DNA from: DATMFV01 sp035555975
GTDB lineage: Bacteria; Verrucomicrobiota; Verrucomicrobiia; Chthoniobacterales; Chthoniobacteraceae
Assembly: GCA_035555975.1 (NCBI GenBank)
Contig: DATMFV010000079.1
Span: 6,597 to 70,596, forward strand
Direction: 5' to 3'
DNA: 64,000 nucleotides
A program made the translations under genes and the position numbers. This document shows, piece by piece, positions 25,694-33,871 of the stretch; the stretch's first letter is position 1; the number at the start of each line of letters is the position of its first letter. The notes under the pieces were generated by a model. It did no database searches and was not told the DNA's origin. It saw only the letters and a list, made by a program, of their open reading frames with translations.

Positions 25694-28600
25694 TTACAAC
25701 AGCCCTAGCTGCCCCTTGTAGATCCACGACATCGCCTTGACGCCGAGTTCGAGCAGGTTGAACGGCTTGGCGATGAAGTCGTTGCCTCCGCTCAGGCTCG
25801 ACTGCACGCGGTTCTGCACGGTCACCGCTCCGGTCAGGAAGACGACCGGCGTTTTCTTGTGTTCGGGGAGTTTGCGCAGGCGGGTGCAAAGTTCAAACCC
25901 GTTCATCTCCGGAAGGCCGACGTCGATGAAGATCAGGTCGAACTTCTGTTCGTTGAGGACGGCCAGCGTGGTCTTGGGATCTTCGGCGCAGGTGACCTTC
26001 AGGTCGACCAGTTCCATGGCGGAACGGATGATCTTGCGCGCGTCGTGGTCGTCGTCGACGGCGAAAATGCTGGCGAGGTGCGGGTCCTTGGTCCCGGCGA
26101 GGTTCTTTTCGTCGAGCAGGGTTGCCAGGAAGTCGAGCGACTGGCTGATGGTGCGCAGGGTGGAGGGGTTGATCTGACCGGGGATCTTCATCAGGTCGTC
26201 GATCAATGCCTCCAGCGCGAACCCCATCGTGTGCACGGCGATCAGGTTGGCCTTGGCCGTCTGTTCGGTCAGTTGATGGAGACTGGCCAGAAGCTGGGCC
26301 AGCAGGCTCGTTTCGCTCTGGTTCTTGATGAAGGAGTGAAGGTAACGGCGCATCCCGTTGAGCGCTTCGGGAGCGGTGTCGATGATCTTGCGCAGCAGGG
26401 CCGGGTCGACGTTGAGCTTGATGGTCGTCGAGCTTTCCTGTCGGCGTGCGGCAATGCTGGTACGCGGCGCGACGGGAGCGGAAGCCGGTACCGGCAGCGG
26501 GGTGACAGGTTTTACCGGCTGGGCCACCGGGATCGGCGCGACAGGCCGGGCCGGGGCCGGTTGGTGGACCGTCTCCGGCGAGGCGCTGATTGCGCCGGAG
26601 TCGGAACTGAGGCGAAGGTTGGAGGGAGCGCCTGCCGGTTCGGCGGGCGCGGCCGGTTGGATCGGCGGAACCGGCGGCGCATCGGGGCGTTGTGCCGGAG
26701 CGGCGTGGCCGCCATTGATCGGCGCGGCGGCCGGGCGTGCCTCGGCGGTGCGGCTTTTCTCCGAAAGGCTGGCTTCCAGCCGGGCGATCCTTTCCCGGGC
26801 TTCGTCGCGCTCGCGGGTGATCTGGTCGACGATCTCCTGTGAAATGCCGCCGCGTGATTTGGTAAGCGCGAGGAGTTGACGACGTTGTTCGTCGAGCTTG
26901 GTGGCGAGTTCCTGGCTTTGCTGCTTGGCTTCCGCGAGTTCCTTGGAAAGATCCTCGCAGAGTTGTGCAGTGGCGTCGCGTTCGGTCTGGGCGGCTTCCA
27001 CGCGCTCGTTGAGTTCTGCAAACTGAGCGGCCCGGTCGTCGCTCTTCGCGGCGAGTTCGGCGTGGGCTGCGGCGAGTTCTTCCGAGCGGGCCAGCTCGCT
27101 GTCGAGCTTGGCGGCAATGGCGGCGCTCTCCTGGTCGGACGCGGCCCGTTCGCTCAAGAGTTGTTCGATCTCGGCTTTCCGTTTTCCAAGCTCGGCCTCC
27201 GCCGTCTCCGCCCGGCGCGCCGAGGCTTCCACCTTTTCGATCATCGAAAGAAGACCGGTTTCGGCTTCGTCGGCCCGGGTATTGAGGAGCTGGTTCTGTT
27301 CGTTCAGGGCGGCCTGTTCGCCGGAAAGCTGTTCGAGCCGGGCGGTGAGGGCGGTCACTTCCTCCCGGGCAGCGGTGAGGCCCCGCGCGGTTTCGTCCTT
27401 CTCCTGGCGCACGGCGTCGCGCTCCGTGCGAAGCGTTTCCAGTTCGGAGCGCAGCGTGGCACTCTCTTCGCCGAGCTGTTTCTCCGTTTGGCTTGCCTGC
27501 GCTTCGGCTTCCGAAAGGCGGGCGGCGGTCTGCCCGATCTCGTCGCGCAACTGCTCAAGCTGCGCTGCGGCGGCGTCGCGTTCGTGGGTCAGCTTGTCGA
27601 TCGTCTCCAGCGCCGTCTTGCGGGCCTGGTCGGCTTCGCCAAACGCCTTGGCCCGTACCTCCAACTGCTGCTGCATCGCGCCCCGTTCCTTTTCCGAAGC
27701 AGCGAGGGAAGCGCGTGCGGTTTCGAGTTCCTTGGCTAGCGAGGAACCGTGCGTACTCGCCTTTTCGTGCTCGGTCTTGAGAGCATCAATCGCTTCTTGA
27801 GCCTCGCTGCGGGCTTTTTCGGCTTCGGCGAGAGCGTGGTTCTTTTCGGAAAGCTGCTGTTGGGTCGCTTCGCGCTCCTTCTCCGCTGAGGCGAGGGAAG
27901 CGCGTGCGGTTTCGAGTTCCTTGGCTAGTGAAGAACCATGGGTGCTTGCCTTCTCGTGCTCGGCTTTGAGAGCGTCGATCGCTTCTTGAGCCTCGCTGCG
28001 GGCTTTTTCAGCTTCGGCGAGAGCGTGGTTCTTCTCGGAAAGCTGTTGCTGGGTCGCTTCGTGCTCCTTCTGGGCGGACGCGAGGGAGGCGCGTGCGGTT
28101 TCCAATTCCTTGGCTAGCGAGGAACCATGGGTGCTTGCCTTCTCGTGTTCGGCCTTGAGAGCGTCGATCGCTTTTTGAGCCTCGCTGCGGGCCTTTTCGG
28201 CTTCGGCGAGAGCGTGGTTCTTCTCGGAAAGCTGCTGTTGGGTCGCCTCGCGCTCCTTCTGGGCGGACGCGAGGGAAGCGCGTGCGGTTTCGAGTTCCTT
28301 GGCTAGCGAGGAACCGTGCGTGCTCGCCTTCTCGTGTTCGGCTTTGAGAGCGTCGATCGCCTTCTGGGCCTCGCCGCGGGCCTTTTCAGCTTCGGCGAGA
28401 GCGTGGTTCTTTTCGGAAAGCTGCTGTTGGGTCGCTTCGCGCTCCTTCTCCGCTGAGGCGAGGGAAGCGCGTGCGGTTTCGAGTTCCTTGGCTAGCGAAG
28501 AACCGTGCGTGCTCGCCTTCTCGTGCTCGGCCTTGAGAGCGTCGATCGCCTTCTGGGCCTCGCTGCGGGCCTTTTCAGCTTCGGCGAGAGCGTGGTTCTT

Positions 28601-31600
28601 TTCGGAAAGCTGTTGTTGGGTCGCTTCGCGCTCCTTCTGCGCTGAGGCGAGGGAAGCGCGTGCGGTTTCGAGTTCCTTGGCTAGTGAAGAACCGTGCGTG
28701 CTTGCCTTTTCGTGCTCGGTCTTGAGAGCGTCGATCGCCTTCTGGGCCTCGCTGCGGGCTTTTTCGGCTTCGGCGAAAGCTTTGTTCTTCTCGGAAAGCT
28801 GTTGCTGGGTCGCCTCGTGCTCCTTCTGCGCGGACGCGAGGGAAGCGCGTGCGGTTTCGAGTTCCTTGGCTAGCGAGGAACCGTGCGTGCTCGCCTTCTC
28901 ATGCTCGGTCTTGAGAGCGTCGATCGCCTTCTGGGCCTCGCTGCGGGCCTTTTCAGCTTCGGCGAGAGCATGGTTCTTTTCGGAAAGCTGTCGCTGGGTC
29001 GCTTCGCGCTCCTTCTGCGCTGAGGCGAGGGAAGCGCGTGCGGTTTCGAGTTCCTTGGCTAGCGAGGAACCGTGCGTGCTTGCCTTCTCGTGCTCGGTCT
29101 TGAGAGCGTCGATCGCCTTCTGGGCCTCGCTGCGGGCCTTTTCAGCTTCGGCGAGAGCGTTGGTCTTCTCGGAAAGCTGCTGTTGGGTCGCTTCGCGCTC
29201 CTTCTGGGCGGACGCGAGGGAGGCGCGTGCGGCTTCCAATTCCTTGGCCAGTGAAGAACCATGCGTGCTCGCCTTTTCGTGCTCGGCCTTGACGGTTTCG
29301 ATCGCCTTTCGTACTTCTTCGTGCCGGGCCTCGGCCTGGTCGCGGGCGGCGGCGAGCGCTTCTGCTTCGCTTCGGGCATTGGCGAGTTCCTGTGAGAGCC
29401 GCTGATTGACGCCGGTGGCGTCGTCGTGGTTTTGCAGCAGTTCGTCGGCCTGTTTGCGTGTGTCGGCGAGTTCGGCGCTTAAAGTCTTGCTCTGCTGGCG
29501 GAGCGTTTCGTGCTCCTGGTGGAGGCGTGCCACCTCTTTTTCCAGTTCGCCCCGCTTTTCGGCGGCATCGGTTTCAAGCTCTTCGACCGCCTTGGCGCGG
29601 GCTTCCTTTTCGGCCTGAAGTTCGGCCCGGAGCGCTTCGAGCCTCTGTCGTTCATCGTCCCGTTCGCGGGTGAGGGTGGCGATCTTCTGTTCATCTTCCT
29701 CCAGTTGCGAGGAGAGCTGCTTGTTGTGGAAGTGGGCTCCTTCTCCCATCTTGGCGAGGGAGGAGATTTCGGCCTCAGCCTTTTCGGAGCGCTCGACCAA
29801 CGCATCGCGCTCCTTGGAAAGAGCCAGCAGGCGCGCTTCGGCGTCGGCAAGGCTCTTGGCGAGCGTCTGTCCCGACGACCTGGTGGCCACCTGCTCCTGA
29901 AGCAGCGTTTCGATCCGGCCCTGAGCCTGGACCAGTTCGGCGGAAAGCGATTCGATCTTCGACTGCGAACGAAGTTGATGACTGGAAAGCCGGGTTAGCT
30001 CCGCCTGGGCGGTTTCGATCTGGGAACCGGACGCCTTTTCCCGGCGTTTGCCTTCATCCCGTTCCTTGGTGACGGCGGCGAGTTCAGCCTGAACCTGCGC
30101 GAGTTGCGAGGCAATGGTTTCACTTTCGCCCGCGGTGGCTTCCTTGAGCTTGTGGAGGGAGGCGATCGTCTTGCGGGCCTCGGCAAGTTCCCCGGAGAGG
30201 GTTTCGACCTGGGTTCGCTCCTGTTCCCGTTGTTGGGAGGCGGCTTCGAGTTCTCCGGTCAGCTTTTCGACCTGTTCCTGAAGCGCTGATTGCGACTCGT
30301 TCCTTTCGGTGACGAGGGCGTTGAGCTGCTGCTTTTCGTTTTGCTGGGCGGCGAGCAGCGCCTGGTGTTTCCGCTCGGCTTCTTCGAGTTGTGCCGTTCG
30401 GGTCTCCAGTTCCTTTTCGGTGCTGCTCAGTTTTCCGGCGAGCGCCTCCTTTTCGTGGAGCCGTGCGGTGCGTTCTTCGTCCAGTTGGCTGTTCTTTTCG
30501 CTAAGAGCCGTCTGTTCCCGGACGAACTTCGCCTTCTGCTCTTCGGCTACTTTCAGCGCGTCGGCGAGCCGTTTGCGGTCGAGTTCCAGCCGCTTGAGTT
30601 CCTCCTGGCGGGTCGCCTCGGCTTCGCGGATCGAGCGGAGTTCCTCCGTGCTTTTTTTCTGTTCGCCGCGGGCGGTGTCGAGTTCCTTTACGGCGGCTTC
30701 GAGCTTGCGGGTCAATCCCGCGATCTGCTCCGAAAGGGTGTCGCGTTCCTTGCCAAGCCTGGCGAGTGCTTCGACATTGGGATCGGGCTTGCTTTCGGCG
30801 AGTTGCCGTTCACCGACGGCCTTCTCCAGCCGCTTTTCGGCTTCGGTGACTTTGGCGGCCGCCTGCTCCAGCGCCTGTCGCAGGGCATCCCGCTCCGCCT
30901 GGAAGGCGTCGGTCTTGCGTTGAAACTGCTGCCGCTTTTCGGCTTCGCTTTCGGCCTGTTTGGCGGCGGCTTTACGGGCTTCCTCCTCGCTTTTGTGTTG
31001 TGCGGCGCTCAGGCGGGCGATCTCCGCGCGGGCGGCTTCGAGATCGCGGGCCGTTTTGTCGGCATCTTTCGAAGAAGGCTGTGCCGGGGCGGCGTCGGTC
31101 TTGGCGCGCAGGGTGGTGATCTCTTCCCTTGCCCGTTTCAATTCGGTTTCGAGCCGTTGAAACTCGGCGCTCGGCTCCGCGGCGGGGGGCGCAGCCTTGG
31201 CTTTTTCCGCACTGCCGGCGGCCTGTCGCGTCGGAATGCGCATCTCGGCCTTGAAGTGACCGGTGACCGAGCCGAAGCGGATGGTGTCGCCGTCGTTGAG
31301 TTCGGCTTCGATCACCGCGCGGCCGTTGAGGAACGACTTGTTGGTGGAGTTGAGATCGCGCAGCCGGTAGCGCCCGTCGATGCGGATGAACTGGGCGTGG
31401 TGGCCGGAGATGGAGGGATCGCCGATGGTGATCAGGTTGTCGGCTTTCCACCCGACGGGGACGACATCCTCCTCCAACCGATGAACGGCCGGCGGCTGGC
31501 CGGGGATTTCCAGGGTCAGGTGCCCGATCATGGTCGGCTCCGAAGCGAGCTTCTGTTTCTCTTCGGAGGCGCCGCGGGTGCGGTAGACGCATTCAACCGA

Positions 31601-31861
31601 CCCAAAGCGGAGATTGTCGGCCTCGTGGATGGTGGCGGTGGTGATCGCGGCCCCATTGAGCCAGGTTTTGTTCGTGGAACCGAGATCTTCGAGCCGATAG
31701 CCATTGCCTTCCCTGGTCAGTCTGGCGTGATAACGGGAGATCGAAGGGTCTTCGATGCGGATGTCGTTGTCAGAGGCCCACCCGACGGTGATCACGTCCT
31801 TCCCTGAAAGCTCATGGGTTACGGGACCGGAAGTCGGGAGATGAATTTGCAGTGTCGGCAT
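25694..31861 (-). CDS. Giant FHA-FHA-coiled coil-receiver protein
   Basis: A 2055-residue cytoplasmic protein. Two FHA domains come first (about 3-95 and 112-205; SISRYHARL...LGSTNKTWLNG and SISGHHAQF...LNSTNKSFLNG), then about 1450 residues of coiled coil. Inside it, residues 864-1367 are eight near-identical 63-residue repeats plus a worn ninth. A Pro/Ala-rich linker follows, then a helical block that may be HPt-like, and a receiver domain (1932-2055) with acidic cluster VDDD, phosphoacceptor Asp1980 (FIDVGLPEMNG), FLTG and AKPF. FHA domains bind phosphothreonine, so Ser/Thr and two-component signals could meet here. It is divergent from pilC. The ATG at 31861 is preferred; one at 31903 is possible. 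Confidence 0.92.
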   Translation of the reverse strand: MPTLQIHLPTSGPVTHELSGKDVITVGWASDNDIRIEDPSISRYHARLTREGNGYRLEDLGSTNKTWLNGAAITTATIHEADNLRFGSVECVYRTRGASEEKQKLASEPTMIGHLTLEIPGQPPAVHRLEEDVVPVGWKADNLITIGDPSISGHHAQFIRIDGRYRLRDLNSTNKSFLNGRAVIEAELNDGDTIRFGSVTGHFKAEMRIPTRQAAGSAEKAKAAPPAAEPSAEFQRLETELKRAREEITTLRAKTDAAPAQPSSKDADKTARDLEAARAEIARLSAAQHKSEEEARKAAAKQAESEAEKRQQFQRKTDAFQAERDALRQALEQAAAKVTEAEKRLEKAVGERQLAESKPDPNVEALARLGKERDTLSEQIAGLTRKLEAAVKELDTARGEQKKSTEELRSIREAEATRQEELKRLELDRKRLADALKVAEEQKAKFVREQTALSEKNSQLDEERTARLHEKEALAGKLSSTEKELETRTAQLEEAERKHQALLAAQQNEKQQLNALVTERNESQSALQEQVEKLTGELEAASQQREQERTQVETLSGELAEARKTIASLHKLKEATAGESETIASQLAQVQAELAAVTKERDEGKRREKASGSQIETAQAELTRLSSHQLRSQSKIESLSAELVQAQGRIETLLQEQVATRSSGQTLAKSLADAEARLLALSKERDALVERSEKAEAEISSLAKMGEGAHFHNKQLSSQLEEDEQKIATLTRERDDERQRLEALRAELQAEKEARAKAVEELETDAAEKRGELEKEVARLHQEHETLRQQSKTLSAELADTRKQADELLQNHDDATGVNQRLSQELANARSEAEALAAARDQAEARHEEVRKAIETVKAEHEKASTHGSSLAKELEAARASLASAQKEREATQQQLSEKTNALAEAEKARSEAQKAIDALKTEHEKASTHGSSLAKELETARASLASAQKEREATQRQLSEKNHALAEAEKARSEAQKAIDALKTEHEKASTHGSSLAKELETARASLASAQKEHEATQQQLSEKNKAFAEAEKARSEAQKAIDALKTEHEKASTHGSSLAKELETARASLASAQKEREATQQQLSEKNHALAEAEKARSEAQKAIDALKAEHEKASTHGSSLAKELETARASLASAEKEREATQQQLSEKNHALAEAEKARGEAQKAIDALKAEHEKASTHGSSLAKELETARASLASAQKEREATQQQLSEKNHALAEAEKARSEAQKAIDALKAEHEKASTHGSSLAKELETARASLASAQKEHEATQQQLSEKNHALAEAEKARSEAQEAIDALKAEHEKASTHGSSLAKELETARASLASAEKEREATQQQLSEKNHALAEAEKARSEAQEAIDALKTEHEKASTHGSSLAKELETARASLAASEKERGAMQQQLEVRAKAFGEADQARKTALETIDKLTHERDAAAAQLEQLRDEIGQTAARLSEAEAQASQTEKQLGEESATLRSELETLRTERDAVRQEKDETARGLTAAREEVTALTARLEQLSGEQAALNEQNQLLNTRADEAETGLLSMIEKVEASARRAETAEAELGKRKAEIEQLLSERAASDQESAAIAAKLDSELARSEELAAAHAELAAKSDDRAAQFAELNERVEAAQTERDATAQLCEDLSKELAEAKQQSQELATKLDEQRRQLLALTKSRGGISQEIVDQITRERDEARERIARLEASLSEKSRTAEARPAAAPINGGHAAPAQRPDAPPVPPIQPAAPAEPAGAPSNLRLSSDSGAISASPETVHQPAPARPVAPIPVAQPVKPVTPLPVPASAPVAPRTSIAARRQESSTTIKLNVDPALLRKIIDTAPEALNGMRRYLHSFIKNQSETSLLAQLLASLHQLTEQTAKANLIAVHTMGFALEALIDDLMKIPGQINPSTLRTISQSLDFLATLLDEKNLAGTKDPHLASIFAVDDDHDARKIIRSAMELVDLKVTCAEDPKTTLAVLNEQKFDLIFIDVGLPEMNGFELCTRLRKLPEHKKTPVVFLTGAVTVQNRVQSSLSGGNDFIAKPFNLLELGVKAMSWIYKGQLGLL
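27572..29272 (-). repeat. Tandem 189-bp repeats inside the giant gene
   Basis: Eight near-identical units and one degenerate unit of 189 bp encode 63 residues each, which is exactly nine heptads. Each unit reads ASTHGSSLAKELETARASLA, a KEREATQQQLSEK segment and an EAEKARSEAQKAIDALK segment. Units differ at a few positions (QKERE/EKERE/QKEHE, ALKT/ALKA, SEKNH/SEKTN). High DNA identity between units indicates recent amplification or gene conversion. Confidence 0.95.
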
Positions 31862-32206
31862 AAGGGAGGGGGTCGATCCTTTGGGTTTTTCAAGGCCGGG
31901 CATGGCGCGGGGGGCCGGGGCGTCGTCCTGAAAATGCTGGTCTGGAGCCTGTTATACGGAATGAACGTGGTGACGAACAAGGTCTATTCGCTTTTTTGAA
32001 GCAGTTATCCTGCCGCGGAGAGCGCGGAAGCGCTGATTTCTTCAGCCGGGCCGGACGCCGGGGGAGGGGTACTCTCCCGCATCGACAAGAAGGGGGTGTT
32101 GGGGTAGAGTGGCGGCCAGGTTGGTTGCCTGTTTTCCGTTGGCCCCGCGAGGCCGGTGGCGAATCGGGAAACGATGATTTTCCTCCCCTTTTTTCCAAGA
32201 AATTTT
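31862..32206. promoter_or_regulatory. Divergent intergenic region, giant FHA gene / pilC
   Basis: 345 bp without a convincing gene. It must hold the promoters of the two divergent genes, but I see no clear consensus -35/-10 pair, operator or terminator in it. GC-rich short inverted repeats occur around 32030-32070 and carry no obvious meaning. Confidence 0.4.
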
Positions 32207-33502
32207 ATGCCCGATTTCGCCTACGTCGCCCGGAGTTCGAGCGGTTCACTCGCCAAAGGCACCCTGACGGCTCACGACCGGGCAGCGGCCATTCGCCAGA
32301 TCGAAGCGCTCGGTTCGGTGCCGATCCGGATCGAAGTGGCCGGCCCGGCGACTCCCCGGGCGGGGCAGGGGGAAGAGAGGGCAAAAGCGGATGGCGGGGC
32401 GGGAACGGGAAAGGCCGGAGTTGCGGCGGCGGCAGCGCCGGGAGCGGAGACAACCCTGCCGCTCGGGCAGCTTTTTCTCTTTACCGAACAGTTGGCGCAC
32501 CTGCTTTCGGCGGGAATGACGCTCGACCAGGCGCTCGGCATTCTGGTCAACCGGCTCCAGCAGCCGAAACTTCAGGGCATCGTGAAGGCGCTGCACAAGG
32601 GATTGATCGACGGGCGAAGCCTCTCCCAGGTGATGCGCGATTTTCCGGCGGTCTTTTCGTCGCTTTACGTCAACATGGTCTCGGCGGGCGAGGCGTCGGG
32701 ATCGCTGGCGGAGATCCTGCGGCGTCTGGTCACTCACATCGCGGGGGTGAAGCTATTGCGGGACAAGGTGCAGCAGGCGCTGGTCTACCCGGCGGTGCTG
32801 GTCCTGGCGGGGGTGGTTCTCATCATCGTTTTCATGACGGTGATGGTGCCGCAACTGACCGGGTTCTTTACTTCGACGGGGCAGAAGCTGCCATTGCCGA
32901 CGCAGATCCTTCTCCAGGCCAACGCCTTCCTGACCGGTTACTGGTGGCTGCTCCTCCTGATCGGCGGCGGCATCGTTTTCGGGTGGAAGGCGGTGACGCG
33001 GACCCCCGCCGGGCGGCTCCGGTGGGACCGGTTCATCTGGCATTTCCCGGGGTTTAGCCGCATCACGCGTTACCGGTTTTATGCCCAGTTCGCCCGGACG
33101 CTCGGCACCTTGATGGAGAACGGGGTGCCGCTCCTGAAATCGCTGGAACTGCTCGAAGCGATCTCGGGCAACCAGTGGGTGCGCGAACGGATGGTGCGGG
33201 TGCGGGCCGCGGTGACCGACGGGGTCAGCCTTTCGAAGGCACTGGCGGATGAAAAGCTCTTTCCCCCCCTCTTTCTCGACATGATGGCGGTGGGTGAACA
33301 GACGGGGCGTTTTTCGGAGACGATGGAGATGATCGCCGACGTTCACGGGCGCGAACTCGACAAACAGGTGCAGTTTGTCACCGCGCTGGTGCCGCCGCTG
33401 GTGATCATTGCCATTGCGGTGATCGTCGGGCTGGTGGTCTTCGGGATTCTCTCGGCGGTCTTCAACCTGACTTCCGGGTTGCACCATCCCGGCGCACGCT
33501 GA
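32207..33502 (+). CDS. pilC: Type IV pilus platform protein PilC / type II secretion F-family
   Basis: A 431-residue inner-membrane platform protein. A short N-terminal domain (DFAYVARSSSGSLAKGTLTA) and an Ala/Gly-rich linker (about 45-85) precede two GspF domains (about 95-220 and 300-420), each with the F-T-E-Q/F-A-R-T-L...G...L motif (LFTEQLAHLLSAGMTLDQAL; FARTLGTLMENGVPLLKSLE). It couples the pilus ATPases to pilin assembly. The ATG at 32207 is the family start. PilB, PilM-Q and pilin genes are not in the window, so pilus genes are dispersed. Its divergent neighbour is the giant FHA/receiver protein. Confidence 0.9.
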   Translation: MPDFAYVARSSSGSLAKGTLTAHDRAAAIRQIEALGSVPIRIEVAGPATPRAGQGEERAKADGGAGTGKAGVAAAAAPGAETTLPLGQLFLFTEQLAHLLSAGMTLDQALGILVNRLQQPKLQGIVKALHKGLIDGRSLSQVMRDFPAVFSSLYVNMVSAGEASGSLAEILRRLVTHIAGVKLLRDKVQQALVYPAVLVLAGVVLIIVFMTVMVPQLTGFFTSTGQKLPLPTQILLQANAFLTGYWWLLLLIGGGIVFGWKAVTRTPAGRLRWDRFIWHFPGFSRITRYRFYAQFARTLGTLMENGVPLLKSLELLEAISGNQWVRERMVRVRAAVTDGVSLSKALADEKLFPPLFLDMMAVGEQTGRFSETMEMIADVHGRELDKQVQFVTALVPPLVIIAIAVIVGLVVFGILSAVFNLTSGLHHPGAR

Positions 33503-33780
33503 TCGGCAGGCGGGTGGCTCTCGCAGGGAATCCAATGCCGTCCACTTGGCGGCACTGGACGACCTCCGTCGTCCGCATCGTTGGATTTGGGTAGCACCTT
33601 GTTCGTGCTGCCACCTCAAACTCCACGGCGCACGCGGAGGTGCGCCCTCCAGGCGCTCCCGCGCCAAGGTGGTTTTAAGTCAACAGCATTGAGCAATGCG
33701 GCCCAACGGGCAGCGATCCCTCAGCCCCGGGCAACGCCCGGGGTACGCGTCCGGCAAAAGGTTGCGGCCTGAAGGGCCGC
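33503..33780. repeat. Mixed dispersed repeats (hairpin families A and B)
   Basis: A gene-free stretch after pilC. Family B hairpins are GGACGA-CCTCCG-TCGTCC (33557-33574) and GGCGCAC-GCGGAG-GTGCGCC (33627-33646), the latter followed by CTCCAGGCGCTCCCGCG. Between them is AGCAC-N7-GTGCT (33593-33609). Family A hairpins are GCCC-AAC-GGGC (33701-33711) and CCCCGGGC-AAC-GCCCGGGG (33725-33743), preceded by CCTCAG exactly as at 19581-19586. GCGGCC-TGAAG-GGCCGC (33764-33780) shares its loop with 19681-19695. Confidence 0.75.
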
Positions 33781-33809
33781 GACAGGCCCGCGGAGGGGGG
33801 CCAAAACGC

Positions 33810-33850
33810 AACCTGCCGGGAGCGGCGTCGAAAGCCACCCCCGGCAGGTT
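33810..33850 (-). terminator. Hairpin downstream of the sugar ABC permease operon
   Basis: A perfect 11-bp stem, AACCTGCCGGG (33810-33820) with CCCGGCAGGTT (33840-33850), lies 21 bp after the stop of the minus-strand permease gene. The run after it on that strand is GCGTTTTGG, so the T tract is short. A transcript-end hairpin is likely. Confidence 0.6.
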
Positions 33851-33871
33851 GGAAAATCCGGCTTGTTGGTC

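Noticed and set aside
27572..29272. CRISPR array
   Set aside because: Units of 189 bp are coding, without the short repeat/unique spacer pattern.
28299..29405. Plus-strand frame made of repeated units in the tandem array
   Set aside because: It only mirrors the 189-bp repeats of the coiled-coil gene on the other strand.
30290..31807. 505-codon plus-strand frame opposite the giant FHA gene
   Set aside because: Phe/Leu/Gly-rich antisense of a Glu/Lys/Ala-rich coiled coil; no independent support.
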